Source: Odontocerum albicorne | Lineage: Eukaryota; Arthropoda; Insecta; Trichoptera; Odontoceridae | Assembly (NCBI GenBank): GCA_949825065.1 | Contig: OX463862.1 | Span: forward strand, 14,751,592-14,815,591 | Length of the DNA stretch: 64,000 nt | Direction: 5' to 3' | Part shown: in pieces, positions 45,774 to 57,100 of the stretch | Layout of the letters: every line of letters begins with the position of its first letter | How positions within the stretch are numbered: the stretch's first letter is position 1 | Position numbers and translations under genes: made by a program | Notes under the pieces: generated by a model | Databases searched by the model: none | Told to the model about the DNA's origin: nothing | The model's input: the letters and a program-made list of their open reading frames with translations, nothing else

Positions 45774-46829
45774 ACTACTTAATTTTATATAAATTTCAAT
45801 TATTGTTGTTGATTTGATATTAAAGAAGTATTGCTATTTACTAAATATAATATGTATATTAAATTTCTTCCAATTTTTTCTCTCAATTCTAATTTTTTGA
45901 TTTGTATTTCAACATCATAAAACAAGTGGCGATAAACAGATGGTAGAAGTGTTGTCAAGAGGTTCTAGAAGGCTAGTTCTCTGATACTAAGAAATTCTCA
46001 TAAACAAACCAGAGCTTTGGACTATATGGTTTGGAGGTCTGATAGTGTTGAATCTTTCCATCCTTAAGCCAAAGAGATAAGGAAAATTAAAATTATTAAT
46101 ATCTTTTAATTGTGTTTAATGTCCACTGATTCATTCGTTCACATGACACCCCTCGACACATCCGAATTGATGATGCAAAACATGTTGAAGAGCATGACCG
46201 GTAGAGAATATTGTCTTCAGCTCCAATAATCAAACCTTCGAGTTAAAAATTCCTAGGGTAGGGAAATATTTCACAGTTTACCATCGCACATGTTGTAAAT
46301 ATTTCCGTACATTGATTGGCAACAGCATTCGCATATGTCTAGCGCGTCCGAGAATTATTATGAGATGAAGTCTTTTTTTATTATTTTTAAAGATACTATC
46401 AGAAATTGAACCCGAAACCTCCGGGTGAAAAATCATGTCTTGCCAACTTGGCCACACAAATACGCGCTGATTGAACTGAACACAGTGATAGTAATATCAA
46501 GATTTCTTATTTAAATTCCATAAATGTTTATTATACACCTTAAATGTTTATTAATATAAACATTTCTTAAATTTACCATAACTCAACGAAGTTTTTAATT
46601 TAATATTGTAAAATGTTGTGATTTTGCTTTTTCAAATGTTTTGTTGTTTGTGCGTTTAAAGTATATCATTGTAATCGTCTACCTTACAATAGACACAAAT
46701 TAATAAATCTTATCTGGTTGGTTGTAAAAGATTTACGTATGGTAATAAATTCGCAAAATATATAATACCTTGTGCAATAAAGTTTCAAACAAATAAATAT
46801 AAAATTTTAAGTCAAACATTTTTTTACCT
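45774..46829. other. Intergenic DNA after protease B
   Basis: 46385-46470 is an antisense tRNA-derived SINE piece (ttgaacccgaaacctccggg). The rest is AT-rich with no gene seen. Confidence 0.45.
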
Positions 46830-47330
46830 TCTAAACCAAAAATTCTCTCCAATCAATTAAATTTCACCTCCTCTACATTAATAACTCTCATCTTACATAA
46901 CCTTGTAATATTCAAATTTCTTACTTTACCTTCTTTTAAATTCTAGCACATTTGATTCAGTTATGTTTTCCTCAGTCTACGCTTTTAACTCACACTTTGC
47001 ACTTCTGACTTTAATACGCACTTAATCATTATTTTGTCATTTATTCTCTCCACATGTCCAAACCATCTTAAAGCTCATTTAGTCAACTAACTTAAAATAT
47101 TTATTTTACCTATGAATTAACTTCTGATGTCTTCATTCCGACATTTTTCATACATTGGCACTCCACGTTTTTTTTTAAATGTGCGCATATCCACTACGTT
47201 AATTTTACATTTATCCTTCTTCTGCAACGTCCAAGTTTCACTTTTATACGTCAAGGTACACAATTATGTACAGTCATTTTTATTATTTTTGATACAGCGT
47301 GGTTGTTCTATACTTATTTGTAGAAATATT
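46830..47330 (-). mobile_element. Antisense non-LTR fragment
   Basis: Matches the 31860-32100 family (ctctccacatgtccaaacca); heavily diverged. Confidence 0.5.
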
Positions 47331-47335
47331 ATTAA

Positions 47336-48075
47336 ACAGGGAGGGGCACGAATGTGGCTACAAAAACAAATATGAATATTTCTGTTATTTAAAAAGAAAA
47401 TTATTTCTTTTTTTCAGTATAAAAAGCGGTATATGTTTTTTTTTAATGAACAAGATTGAAGACGCAGATAGAATACGAGTGGTGCAACTGTACTATGAAC
47501 TAAAGTCTCCAATTTTGGTACAGAGAGCATTTAGGACTCAAACAAATCGAGATGCGCCCAGTCGGTGGACCATTATTTTTTCCCCAGAAATGCGCCGAAG
47601 ACAAATACCTTTCCGAAATGTATGGTTTCAACGAGATGGAGTCAGTTGTTACATAACAAGACTAGTAATGGCGGCCCTGCGTGAAAAAATTGGTGAAATA
47701 ATAATCTCACGGAACACCGAACATCGTTGCCCCCAAAGTCACCTAACCTCACTGTTCAAGATTTTTTTATGGGGATATTGTAAGCAAAAGGTGTATAAAA
47801 CTAAGCCACACAATAAAAACGAGTTAAAAGAATCCATAAGGGCCGTTATTGAAGCAATTCCCCGGGCAACATTAACAGCGGCATTGAACAACGTTTTAGT
47901 CAGATGCAGGGTTTGCATTAACGAAGGGGGAGAACATCTAAAACAAATTATTTTTTAAAACTAATTTCTATTTAAAAATTCAATAGAATTCTTGATTTAA
48001 AACAATATATATTTTTTTAAATAACAGAAATATTCACATTTGTTTTTTTAACAACATTCGTGCCCCACCCTGTAC
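47336..48075 (+). mobile_element. Short Tc1/mariner-superfamily element with internally deleted transposase
   Basis: About 60-bp inverted ends (ggcacgaatgtggctacaaa and its complement). One open frame (within 47299-47958) joins an N-terminus, MNKIEDADRIRVVQLYYELK, directly to the C-terminal block WFQRDGVSCYITR with PQSHLTSLFKIFLWGYCK. The middle of the catalytic domain is absent. Confidence 0.82.
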
Positions 48076-48840
48076 ATATCTATTATATATGCTCTAGGAC
48101 CTAGGTCAATGATAAAACCGTTGGAAAAAATGTTGATTTTGAAATAATGTAAAATTTTGTCTAAATGCGACTTTATAATTCTTTAGTATTGTCACAATAT
48201 AATAATTCAGTCAAATACAGTTCACAGCCATTATTAAAAAAGAAGAAGAAGAATGTTGTCAAATTATTTGTCTATGAACATTCTATAATTGTTCATCTTA
48301 TCATGTGGTCATGTTATCATTTATCCTCCAAATGTTGGTGTAGGGTAGGCGTTTTTGTGCCAATTAGTGCAAACGTAAAATTAAAAATATTTACGTTAAG
48401 TGACACGGCAAGCCCGAGTTAAATTGTTCTCAATTGAACTGGCGTCCTAAATTACGCAATATTATTATATTAATAGTTGAAAGAGATATTAATATACCGC
48501 CATGGAGAACGCGTCTCACCTTTTTCTAACGCCACTTCTCGTAAGTATATATGTGATTTTTCAATAAGCAATTTTATGAGGAATAAATTGATTTTTTTTT
48601 AATTTATACGGCTGTTAAATCTTTTCTAACAGTCTAATGCACGTGATTGAGGAGCCGGCGTATCTCAAAGATTTTTTTTATCAAGATACCCACTTAATTT
48701 TATTTTACCAATCATTGGAATATTTCTTTTGAAATAGGTAAGTTAATATGCTTAAAACACACACTGTGTTTTAAGTATATTAACGTTCATATTTTGCCCG
48801 GAGTATCTGTCCGATTTAAGGACACCTTACTCCTTCATCG
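48076..48840. other. Intergenic DNA, mostly unassigned
   Basis: 48733-48782 is a near-perfect hairpin (taatatgcttaaaacacaca and its complement). Nothing coding. Confidence 0.4.
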
Positions 48841-48859
48841 GACTTATGAAACGGACGTG

Positions 48860-50110
48860 GGATATTTGATGAAGATTTAAGACTAAATTCCCAAAAAACT
48901 AAATACATCACATTTAGCATATGTACAAGAACTCAAGCACCTACAAATAAATACATAACACTACACACTTGTTCACCCATGGCTGACTGTAGTTGTGTTT
49001 CCTTGGAAAGGGTTGATAGTATAAAGTACCTCGGAGTTTATGTTGATCAGTTCCTTCATTGGGAGGTTCATATTAACACTGAGCGCAAAAATCAGAAAAT
49101 TAGGATACATATTCCGTATGATTCAAAATGTACTCAGTGAAAATATTCTTAAAAGTATATACTTCGCCTTATGTCAGTCAGCACTTTCTTACGGTATATC
49201 AGTTTGGGGGGGATGCACCTTAACCCAAAAACACAAATTGCAGGTTTCCCAAAAATTGATTGTTAAAATAATTAATAAACTTCCTGCTCGGTATCCCACG
49301 GCGGAGCTCTTCAGAGAGTATCAGGTCCTGAACATAGCCAATTTACATCTCAAATCCATTCTCTGGCACTACCATCGAGAGGAAGGGAAAATGCAGACGC
49401 AGCAGACACACATGACACGCATGGCAACTAATGAAATGTTCACCATCCCTAGAGTTAAAACCTCTTTTGCCCAAAGGCAATATGCTTATTTGGCTCCCAT
49501 TACATACAATGGCGTGCCGACTTCAATAAGGGTAAAGGTAGGAAAACCATTTAGACAGTCGATCAGAGCGTGGTTGTTATTGCGACAGGATTTTGAGTAC
49601 TTGGGCTTTCAGGATGAATGACGTGTGGAAAGGATTTATGTTAGCTCGTGAGTGTGGGTTTCTTCTTGTTGTTTTAATCTTGTTGTTTTAATTTTGGTCG
49701 TTTTTGTATTTGTGTTTCTGTGTATTTTTTTTTGGTTTTAATTTTAATTTTTATTCTTATGATTGTGTACGGTATATTGTGGGATGAATATTTTTGGTCT
49801 TTCTGGAGTAAGGATGTGTGAGGAGTTGAATTTCGCAAGATGTTTCCAGTTGTAGTTGAGTGTCGCTGTTTGTCAGGTTGATAAGAGCTTGCAACAGAGT
49901 TTTGTTTTTGTGTAATCAAAAATCGGAAAGAAGTATCGATTTATTTTTTCATGCTAAATATCCTCAGTGAGATACAGGCAAAAGCCTAGTTTACTGGGGA
50001 TACGACAAATGATAGGCAACAAACCCAGATCCATTAAAATTGTATGTCCAAATCAAATTACCTGTTGTTTTTCCTCAAATTGTGTATATTTCTTGTCATG
50101 TGTAATAATA
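48860..50110 (+). pseudogene. LINE 3' half with reverse-transcriptase C-terminus
   Basis: LNSQKTKYITF and ERVDSIKYLGVYVDQFLHW lead into a 193-codon open frame (49040-49621) with LCQSALSYGISVWGGCTLTQ, NKLPARYPTAELFREYQVLN and a tail with FRQSIRAWLL. A 3' UTR shared by at least five fragments in this window follows. It is frame-shifted at 49075, so not active. Confidence 0.85.
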
Positions 50111-50253
50111 AATAAATAAATTTATTTTGACTGGAGTTTTGAGGAGAGAAAAAAAAGGTATAGAGAAAAGAATATAATTTTACATTTATTATTGTCACAT
50201 ATTTACATACATTAATGTTACATGTTTCACATGTCACGCACATTTATTTTTAC

Positions 50254-51620
50254 ATACAGAAAGAAAAGATAGAGATATATACACAAAAAATAATATATTA
50301 TACTACGAAGGTGGGTGACGGGGGATAACGGTGTGACTTTATAAAATATATATTTTAAGTAGACAAATACATGGGGATTAACCCTTTGTACTCTTTAATT
50401 TTTTTTTTACCTACTACCAACTCAATAAATTTTTAAAATAGACAAAAAGAGTCTCAATAAAGTGTTGTATTGGAACAATGTAGTGGGTAGTTATATTTTT
50501 TTTGTTTATATTAAGTAGTAAGGTAGTAAATCAATATAAATGTACACTAATTTATTTACCGGAATTCAACTAATTTATTTACCAGAATTATTTATAATTT
50601 TTGAAAGTGTGGGTACTTTTTAAAACATTCTGGATGAAGGCCGAGTTTCCTATCACAGGTATCACAATAGAATATAGTTTATTTTCTCCCTCCTTTGACC
50701 TTTCGATTGGAACACTTGGTGCTGTTATGGGTAAAAATAAAATTACTCTTTCCATCCAAATGCTGGATAGTATCATCTGTGGACAATCGGCCCGGTTTAT
50801 GTATGTGGTGCACGAAAGTCTCTGATTAGACTCGTCAATAATTTGTTTCTAAATTTTTTGTGATATTCTTTGCATATTTTCCTTCGTAGCATATTCATTG
50901 AATAAAATGTATTAATTCACATCACAAAAAATACGAAACATCACAAAAAATACGAAATAGTATGTCTTGGACCTTGAATTAGTGGAATACCGCTATGTCT
51001 TGTTATTTACTGCGCACTATAAATGACTGTTTGTCCTATTTCAATAATAATAATAATAAAACTGCGTGGAAATTCAGAAATTCAGTCCTTTTTTAAGTAT
51101 TACAAAGTATTTGAAAGAAAAAAATCAGATTTAATAATTTTATATATTTTAGAAATTGCGTCGTATAATGTCGAGTCTAGCTCGACATAGGAGTTGGCGT
51201 AAGAAAAACGATGTCGAGCCACACTCGACGTAGCAGTGCAAAGGATTAATAAATATATACTTATATTTGTGCGCTTTGCACAATTCTGCGCCTACCGTTG
51301 CAGAATACAGAAAGAAAGGGTAGAGATATATATGTACAAAAATAAATGTTATATTAAACTCCGAAGATGAATGGCGGGGGGTAGCAATGAGAATGAGAGA
51401 AATACAGGGGATTAATAAATATATACTTATATTTGTACGTTTTGCACAATTTTACACCTGAATACAGAATACAGAAAGGTAGGATAGAGATATTTACACA
51501 AAAATAAATGTTATATTCTACTACGAATATGAAGGGCGGGGGATAACAATAAATTAATATGTACACTAATATTTGTGCACTTTGCACCATTCTGCACCTA
51601 CCGTTGCATGTCAGGAGGCG
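50254..51620. repeat. About 170-bp tandem array (LINE 3' UTR), interrupted by a MITE
   Basis: Units share tacagaaag-ggtagagatat, gaagggcggggggataac-like and ttaataaatatatacttata blocks at 50254-50380, 51250-51410 and 51410-51600. It lies on the 3' side of the Jockey-like minus-strand LINE at 51640-52805. Confidence 0.75.
50378..51249. mobile_element. TTAA-flanked piggyBac-like element, 872 bp
   Basis: Ends ttaaccctttgtactc and gcagtgcaaaggattaa. Empty target sites (ggggattaataaat) occur in the neighbouring array units. The interior has gatgtcgag and ctcgacgt inverted pieces near 51160-51230. No transposase. Confidence 0.85.
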
Positions 51621-51639
51621 TAAGGTAGTACGTAAGATT

Positions 51640-52805
51640 TGTTTGGGTCTGAAGTGAACTAAATTAATGTTCGCATCGTAGTCTGAAAGTGAACTTAGAG
51701 GGCTGGGGTCACTCGGAAGTGAACCGTAGAACATCTCGGCCAGAGAGATAGTGAATTCCCAGATAGTAGGGAGACCTGTATCTTCGTGAGGCCTTTTGTT
51801 GCTAACAAAGTACAGCGCATCCATTATAGTACGCATAGCTTTGTTTTGCAGAACCTGGAGTTTGGGCATGTGGGTTTCTATCGCATGGCGCCAGACTAGA
51901 ATCTTCTTCTTCAGCCGTCTCTTCACTGCTGGACGTAGGCCTCTTATAAAACCTCCCACGCTTCCCTTTCTTGGGCTTTTCTCGTCCATTTCCTACCGGT
52001 GACAGGGATAATGTCGTAAGCCCACCTCTTCTGGGGCCGTCCCATCAGTCTTCTCGTATCCCACAGCCTCCATTTCAGTACTCTGGGTGTCCATCTTTCA
52101 TTTCGTTGTCTTCCAATGTGACCCGCCCATTGCCATTTCATGCCAGCAACACGGTCCATTATGTCGACCACCCTAGTCAGTCGCCTGATTTCTGACTTTG
52201 TCTATCAGACTTATGCCCAACATTCGTCGTTCCATGGACCGTTGTGCGCATTTTAGTCTGAATAGTATTGGCAGTTAATGTCATCGTTTCCAAGCCATAC
52301 GTTAGCACAGGGAGGACGCATGCATCGAAGACTTTTCTTTTTAGATATGTGGGAACTTCCTTGTTCTTGAGAACATGGTCGAGCTTTCCGAATGCTGCCC
52401 AGCCCAGTCCAATTCTTCTGGATATTTCCACTATTTGGTTCTATTTTCCCAATTTGATTTTATGTCTGAGGTATATGTATTCGTCAACAGCTACGATTGT
52501 CTTATTATCTACTTGGAGATTTCTGTTGGATGGTATCAAAATTTTTGTTTTATTGATGTTCATTTCTAAACCATATTAGAATGGCATACGAAATTAGGAT
52601 GGCATAAACCAGACTAGAATGGTATACGTTATCTGAGGACATATGATGGCTTTGTACAAAATCAACTTATGAGGTAACATCCTACTGTGTCTGCCCAAGA
52701 GTGGATAGAGGGCTTTCAGAGAACCGTATGCCTTCCCGTTGATGTTCATGATGTGTTTCCTGCAGGACAGCTTCGTGTCGAGAGTGACACTGAGGTATTT
52801 CACCT
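51640..52805 (-). pseudogene. Jockey-type LINE reverse-transcriptase fragment, split by another LINE
   Basis: Minus strand: YLSVTLDTKLSCRKHI and HKLILYKAIICPQITYTILVW (52594-52803) continue after the insert with HAIETHMPKLQVLQNKAMRT (about 51700-51890). A 12-bp duplication, ccagactagaat, at 51891-51902 and 52609-52620 marks the insertion. Confidence 0.88.
51903..52608 (-). mobile_element. RTE-like LINE 3' fragment nested in Jockey-type LINE
   Basis: Minus strand: RRIGLGWAAFGKLDHVLKNK, VFDACVLPVLTYGLETMTL, then MKWQWAGHIGRQRNERW and RRLMGRPQKRW, ending in a gaagaagaag tail. Frame breaks are present. Confidence 0.88.
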
Positions 52806-52981
52806 CTTCACACCACAGAATGCTCTGGCCGAAAAGTTTGAGGGGTCAGATGGGTATACTTAAAAGACCCAACCTGCATTTTATCTGTTCTGAAGCTTGT
52901 ATGGAACATTTTCTTGTATTTTACTATGATATACTCACTTAACTGACTTGATAAGATAAGAGATTGAGGTATTTTTGTTAG

Positions 52982-53140
52982 GTAATTAAAATACTTATAA
53001 TATTGATTTATTTTACATTTGATATAGATGATGATGACATAATAGTGTTAACGGAGAATATAGATGATGATGACATGATAGTGTTAACGGAGAATATAGA
53101 TGATGATGACATGATAGTGTTAACGGAAAATGAAGATTAA
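52982..53140 (+). repeat. 36-bp in-frame coding-like repeat, 3 copies
   Basis: An ATG-less frame after a possible acceptor (ttttgttag) encodes three DDDDMIVLTENI-type units ending ENED and a stop. Retroposon tail R1 begins 30 bp later. It may be the C-terminus of an element ORF or of a lost gene; product unknown. Confidence 0.6.
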
Positions 53141-53171
53141 TTACAGAGTCTGATAAGCAAATTTCTGTCCA

Positions 53172-53540
53172 TAAAATTCTCAAAAAATCCAATTTTTGTT
53201 CTCTTTAAGCGTTGTTCCACTAAAAACAAATCTAAGTTCTTTACCACTATAAAATAAGTCTTCGACAATTACGTAAGTCTGCTTGGTGAAGTTTGGTAAT
53301 ATTTTGTGGTATACATACATACTATATATTGAACTTAAATATACATATAATTGTTAAATAATTTTAAACAATGACTGTAATTTATTATTACTACTGCTTT
53401 TTGTATCTTCATGTTAAATTAAGATAAAATGTTGTATTTTTTCTCAATAATTTTAAGTACATGTATAACCTGTCACATTTTCATTTGTAACATATATAAA
53501 GAGACACTGTTATGTCGTTGATTAAATAAATAAAATAAAA
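53172..53540 (+). repeat. Dispersed repeat R1, copy 2
   Basis: Matches 12062-12440; ends with aaataaataaaataaaa. Confidence 0.75.
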
Positions 53541-53622
53541 ATTTATGAGAGAAGTAGAGAAAAAGATCTGAAAATGAATGTTGTGAAATCCAATGGTGAT
53601 ACTTTTTGAAATCCAATGGTGA

Positions 53623-53762
53623 TTTGCAACACTTGTATTCCTGCAATACAGACCTCGGGTAAATTTTAAAGGTAAACTTTGAATACATAATAATTTATGT
53701 ATTCAAAGCTCACCTTTAAAATTTACCTGAGGTCTGCACTTCAGGAATACAAGTGTTGCAAA
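53623..53762. repeat. 68-bp-arm hairpin with 4-nt loop
   Basis: Left arm 53623-53690 and right arm 53695-53762 pair with roughly seven mismatches; loop taat. It is 144 bp upstream of a SAM carrier exon. Open frames on both strands here are a by-product of the palindrome. Confidence 0.88.
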
Positions 53763-53906
53763 ACCTCATTTGGCTCTCCCGACAAACAAGCAATCGATGA
53801 CATATACCTCTTTACCAAAACTCAATTCAAATGGTATGCAGACCATAAGACAGCGCATCCTCTGCAAATTTTCTTCTTTCATTGAATATATTGTTTCATG
53901 TTTCAG

Positions 53907-54173
53907 TCGGGTGGAGTAGCAGGTCTAACTGTGGACGTTACTCTGTACCCAATTGACACTTTAAAGACGAGACTGCAAAGCCGCTCTGGGTTCATTGCTT
54001 CTGGAGGGTTCTCCGGTGTCTACCGAGGTCTGGGAGCCGTAGTCATTGGGAGTGTCCCTTCTGCTGCGTTGTTCTTCCTCTCTTACGAAGCAGTCAAGTC
54101 TTTGCCTGGGCAAGACATGGACAAAATGTATCAACCATTGGTTCATGTTCTTGCTGCTTCAGTTGGGGAAATT
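53907..54173 (+). CDS. SLC25A26: SAM carrier exon 2: first carrier repeat
   Basis: 89 codons from SGGVAGLTVDV to LAASVGEI; acceptor tgtttcag, donor attgtaagt. It holds the first signature PIDTLKTRLQ and the GVYRGLGAVV segment. The numbering assumes one unseen upstream coding exon. Confidence 0.95.
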
Positions 54174-57100
54174 GTAAGTACTCAATTATTTATTTTTAAC
54201 TGCGGCAGGCAGCCTTTACAAAATGTCAAATTTTGTCAAAAAAACAAAATTCAAATGGAAACTGTAATCAAACAAACCTTGAAACACATTCAGTAAAAAA
54301 GAAAATCAACAACTAAAGGCAATCAATACGTTTACAAAATAGAGAATAAATTATGGCATACAAACATCAATAATAAAGATTACATTTGCTAAAAAATCCA
54401 AGGTTATGGTTATAGAAAGAAGTGTGATAAAAAGTGTGAGATGGATGGGTTAGCTTGAAAAAACTGGAGTAGGGTGATGGGTTTTGTTTTCTGGGCAGTA
54501 TGTTTACATGTGATGAGTGAGTTGAAAGAAGGATAGCGACAGGAAACAAGGTAAATGAGGCACTTGATATTATGTACAACAAACGCGCAATATCAAGAAT
54601 AGCAAAAATGGACTAAATAATAGTGTGTTCATGCCTACCTTGATGTATGGAAGGGAAATTTAAAGTTGGCAGAAGAAGGGTAAGACTATGATTAATGCTG
54701 TGGAGATGCATGCACTAAGGGAAATTTTTGGAGTATCAATGTTTGAAAGAAGGCAGAAATGAATATTAAATGGATGTTTTAAGTAAGATGAAGAAAGAAG
54801 GTTTAGACATGGTGTGGAGTGTGAGCAGAAAACATCTTGTGTTCTTACGGCTAGGCTCGCCCTATATTGGTGGGGTGTATCTCGGCCGAGGCATGTTATG
54901 AGATGAGCCCAGACCTTTTGATAGCTTCTCTTTTAAATGTATTTTCTGCTATTTATCTTGAGATATGTGATTATGGACCGTTTAAATACGTTGCTATCAA
55001 TAAACCTATATTTATTTATTTATATGTGGAGAGAACGAATGATGAAAGAATGACTAAGGGAACATAATGAGAAGCGAAAGGTGTACGGGGGGAAGAGATA
55101 GACTGAAGAAAACGTGGCTAGACCAGATTTTGAAAGAAAGTAAAGTGAAAAGTATGAATAATGGAAGGATGTGCATGAAAAGAACAATGAATGTGGAGGA
55201 GGCGAAAGTTGTGAGCTTGGATATAAAAGTTTGGAGATCTGTTCTCTCTGCCTGCCACGCAAGGGACACGGCGTGATGATATGTGTGTACATTTGGTTAA
55301 AACTGTTTTAAGTCCATCTGAAATTAACATAAACATAAATTAATATGGCATAATATTGTCAAACGGGAATATATATACGGACTGTTGCATGCTGATAACA
55401 TGGGAGTATTAGTGGGGAATGAAAATTAACTACAGCGTATGATAAATGAATTGCACGTGAAATGCAAATGAAAAGATTTGAAAATGAATGCAAAATCATT
55501 GAAGACTTGAAAATGAATGCAGTTATGGTAACTGAAAACAGTAAAAGGAAAAGTAAATGCAGCATTGGAGTAAAGAATGGATTATTGGAAAAAGAAAAGT
55601 TAATAAAGCAGCAAATGACATATTCAAACTAAGCATTTATGTTCGGAAGTGAAACGTGGACATGGAAAATTAATGGAAGGAGTCACATCGATTTTTTTTT
55701 AAATATTCCTAATTTCAACTTCCCTCTAGAGCAACTGAATATGTGTCATCCGTTGTGTTCCCTAACTATGCAATCGCATTAAAAGGGAATGAGAAAAATC
55801 CATAATTTGTAGCATGAACTCCCCCTCTGAAGACCCTGTTAACACGAGATAATCTGTCTAAAACATTGAGAAATATGTTGTTTATAGTTAAGGCATTAAT
55901 GTTGTGGAGGTTTAAAGACATTGTAATTTATTTTTATCAAACACTTTATTCCACTTTTTTGTGACGGTATAACCCTACCGGTTTCAAGGCTTTCACCTCA
56001 TCTTCAGGGGAGCGCAAACAAGACTGTGAAAGCCTTGAAACCGGTAGGGTTATACCGTCACAAAAAAGTGGAATAAACAGTGTTTGATAAAAATAAATTA
56101 CAAAATTGAGAAATATCCTTGATACTATATAAGTTCTAAACAAATAGTTTGATTTTTCAGAAGTCCCCATAGAATATTACTCACATTTCCTGAAGAGGGG
56201 TGTACTATTGTATTTCAATGGTCATTTTAAAAGCCATGAACCTCAGAAATTTGTTTTGAATTCTCTAAACGCCTTGCACGTGCAAGGATTTTAATAATTA
56301 ATATCGTTATGGTTCTTTTTTGGTTCGTTCCGGAACAGGGTATGCTTTAATTTTACTTGCGGAGTCTTATTGGTTCATCCTGTCTAAGAAAATTCTGCGA
56401 AATATTCTTTCCAACATTGTACAGTTTCCACTTTTTCTGTTATAAACTGTGCAATGAATGATATAATTTTAGGTGGCATGTATAGTCCGCGTGCCCATGG
56501 AGATTGCCAAGCAGAGGAAGCAGGCTCTGTCGGGACTGGAGGGTTCTAAAAGCAGTATTCAAATCCTGGTGGACGCATATCGGACTGAAGGCTTCCGAAA
56601 AGGGCTCTATCGAGGGTTCCTGTCCACCATCATGCGGGACCTGCCGTTCAGCTTCATTCAATTTCCCCTGTGGGAGTATTTTAAGAGTCTGGTAGCGATG
56701 AAATCCCTGGATGGGAGCGTTAATAGTATACAGGTTAGTTATTTTATTTAACACTTTCATGCATAAATATTGGTCCACTTCTAAAGAGTTTACACTTAGG
56801 CCGAGGCCACACCAAAGTGCTTCGCTAGGTGCTAAGCTAGATTTTACGTGACTCATATACTAGGTGACTTCATGCCTAGCCACGCCAAAGTGCTTCGCAC
56901 AAATTCATTTGACAGTTGGGAGCGGTTGAGTTAACACACAATGTCACCTTCAAAACTAACCAATTTCATTTCAACTTACCATCTTTATTTACTTTCTGTG
57001 CAACTTCATTCCAAAGGGATTTTATTACAGGTACATTTTTCTATAATTTGCTCCATGGGTTCCACAAAGGCTCCCTTTTATACACAGCTGTCATTAAAAC

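Noticed and set aside
53697..53885. 62-codon frame just upstream of the SAM carrier as its first exon
   Set aside because: It begins in the hairpin arm and ends at a stop before the acceptor; its sequence does not match a carrier N-terminus.
53898..53906. In-frame ATG immediately before the SAM carrier exon as start codon
   Set aside because: It lies in the tgtttcag acceptor and would remove the start of the first transmembrane helix; a separate short first exon is more likely.
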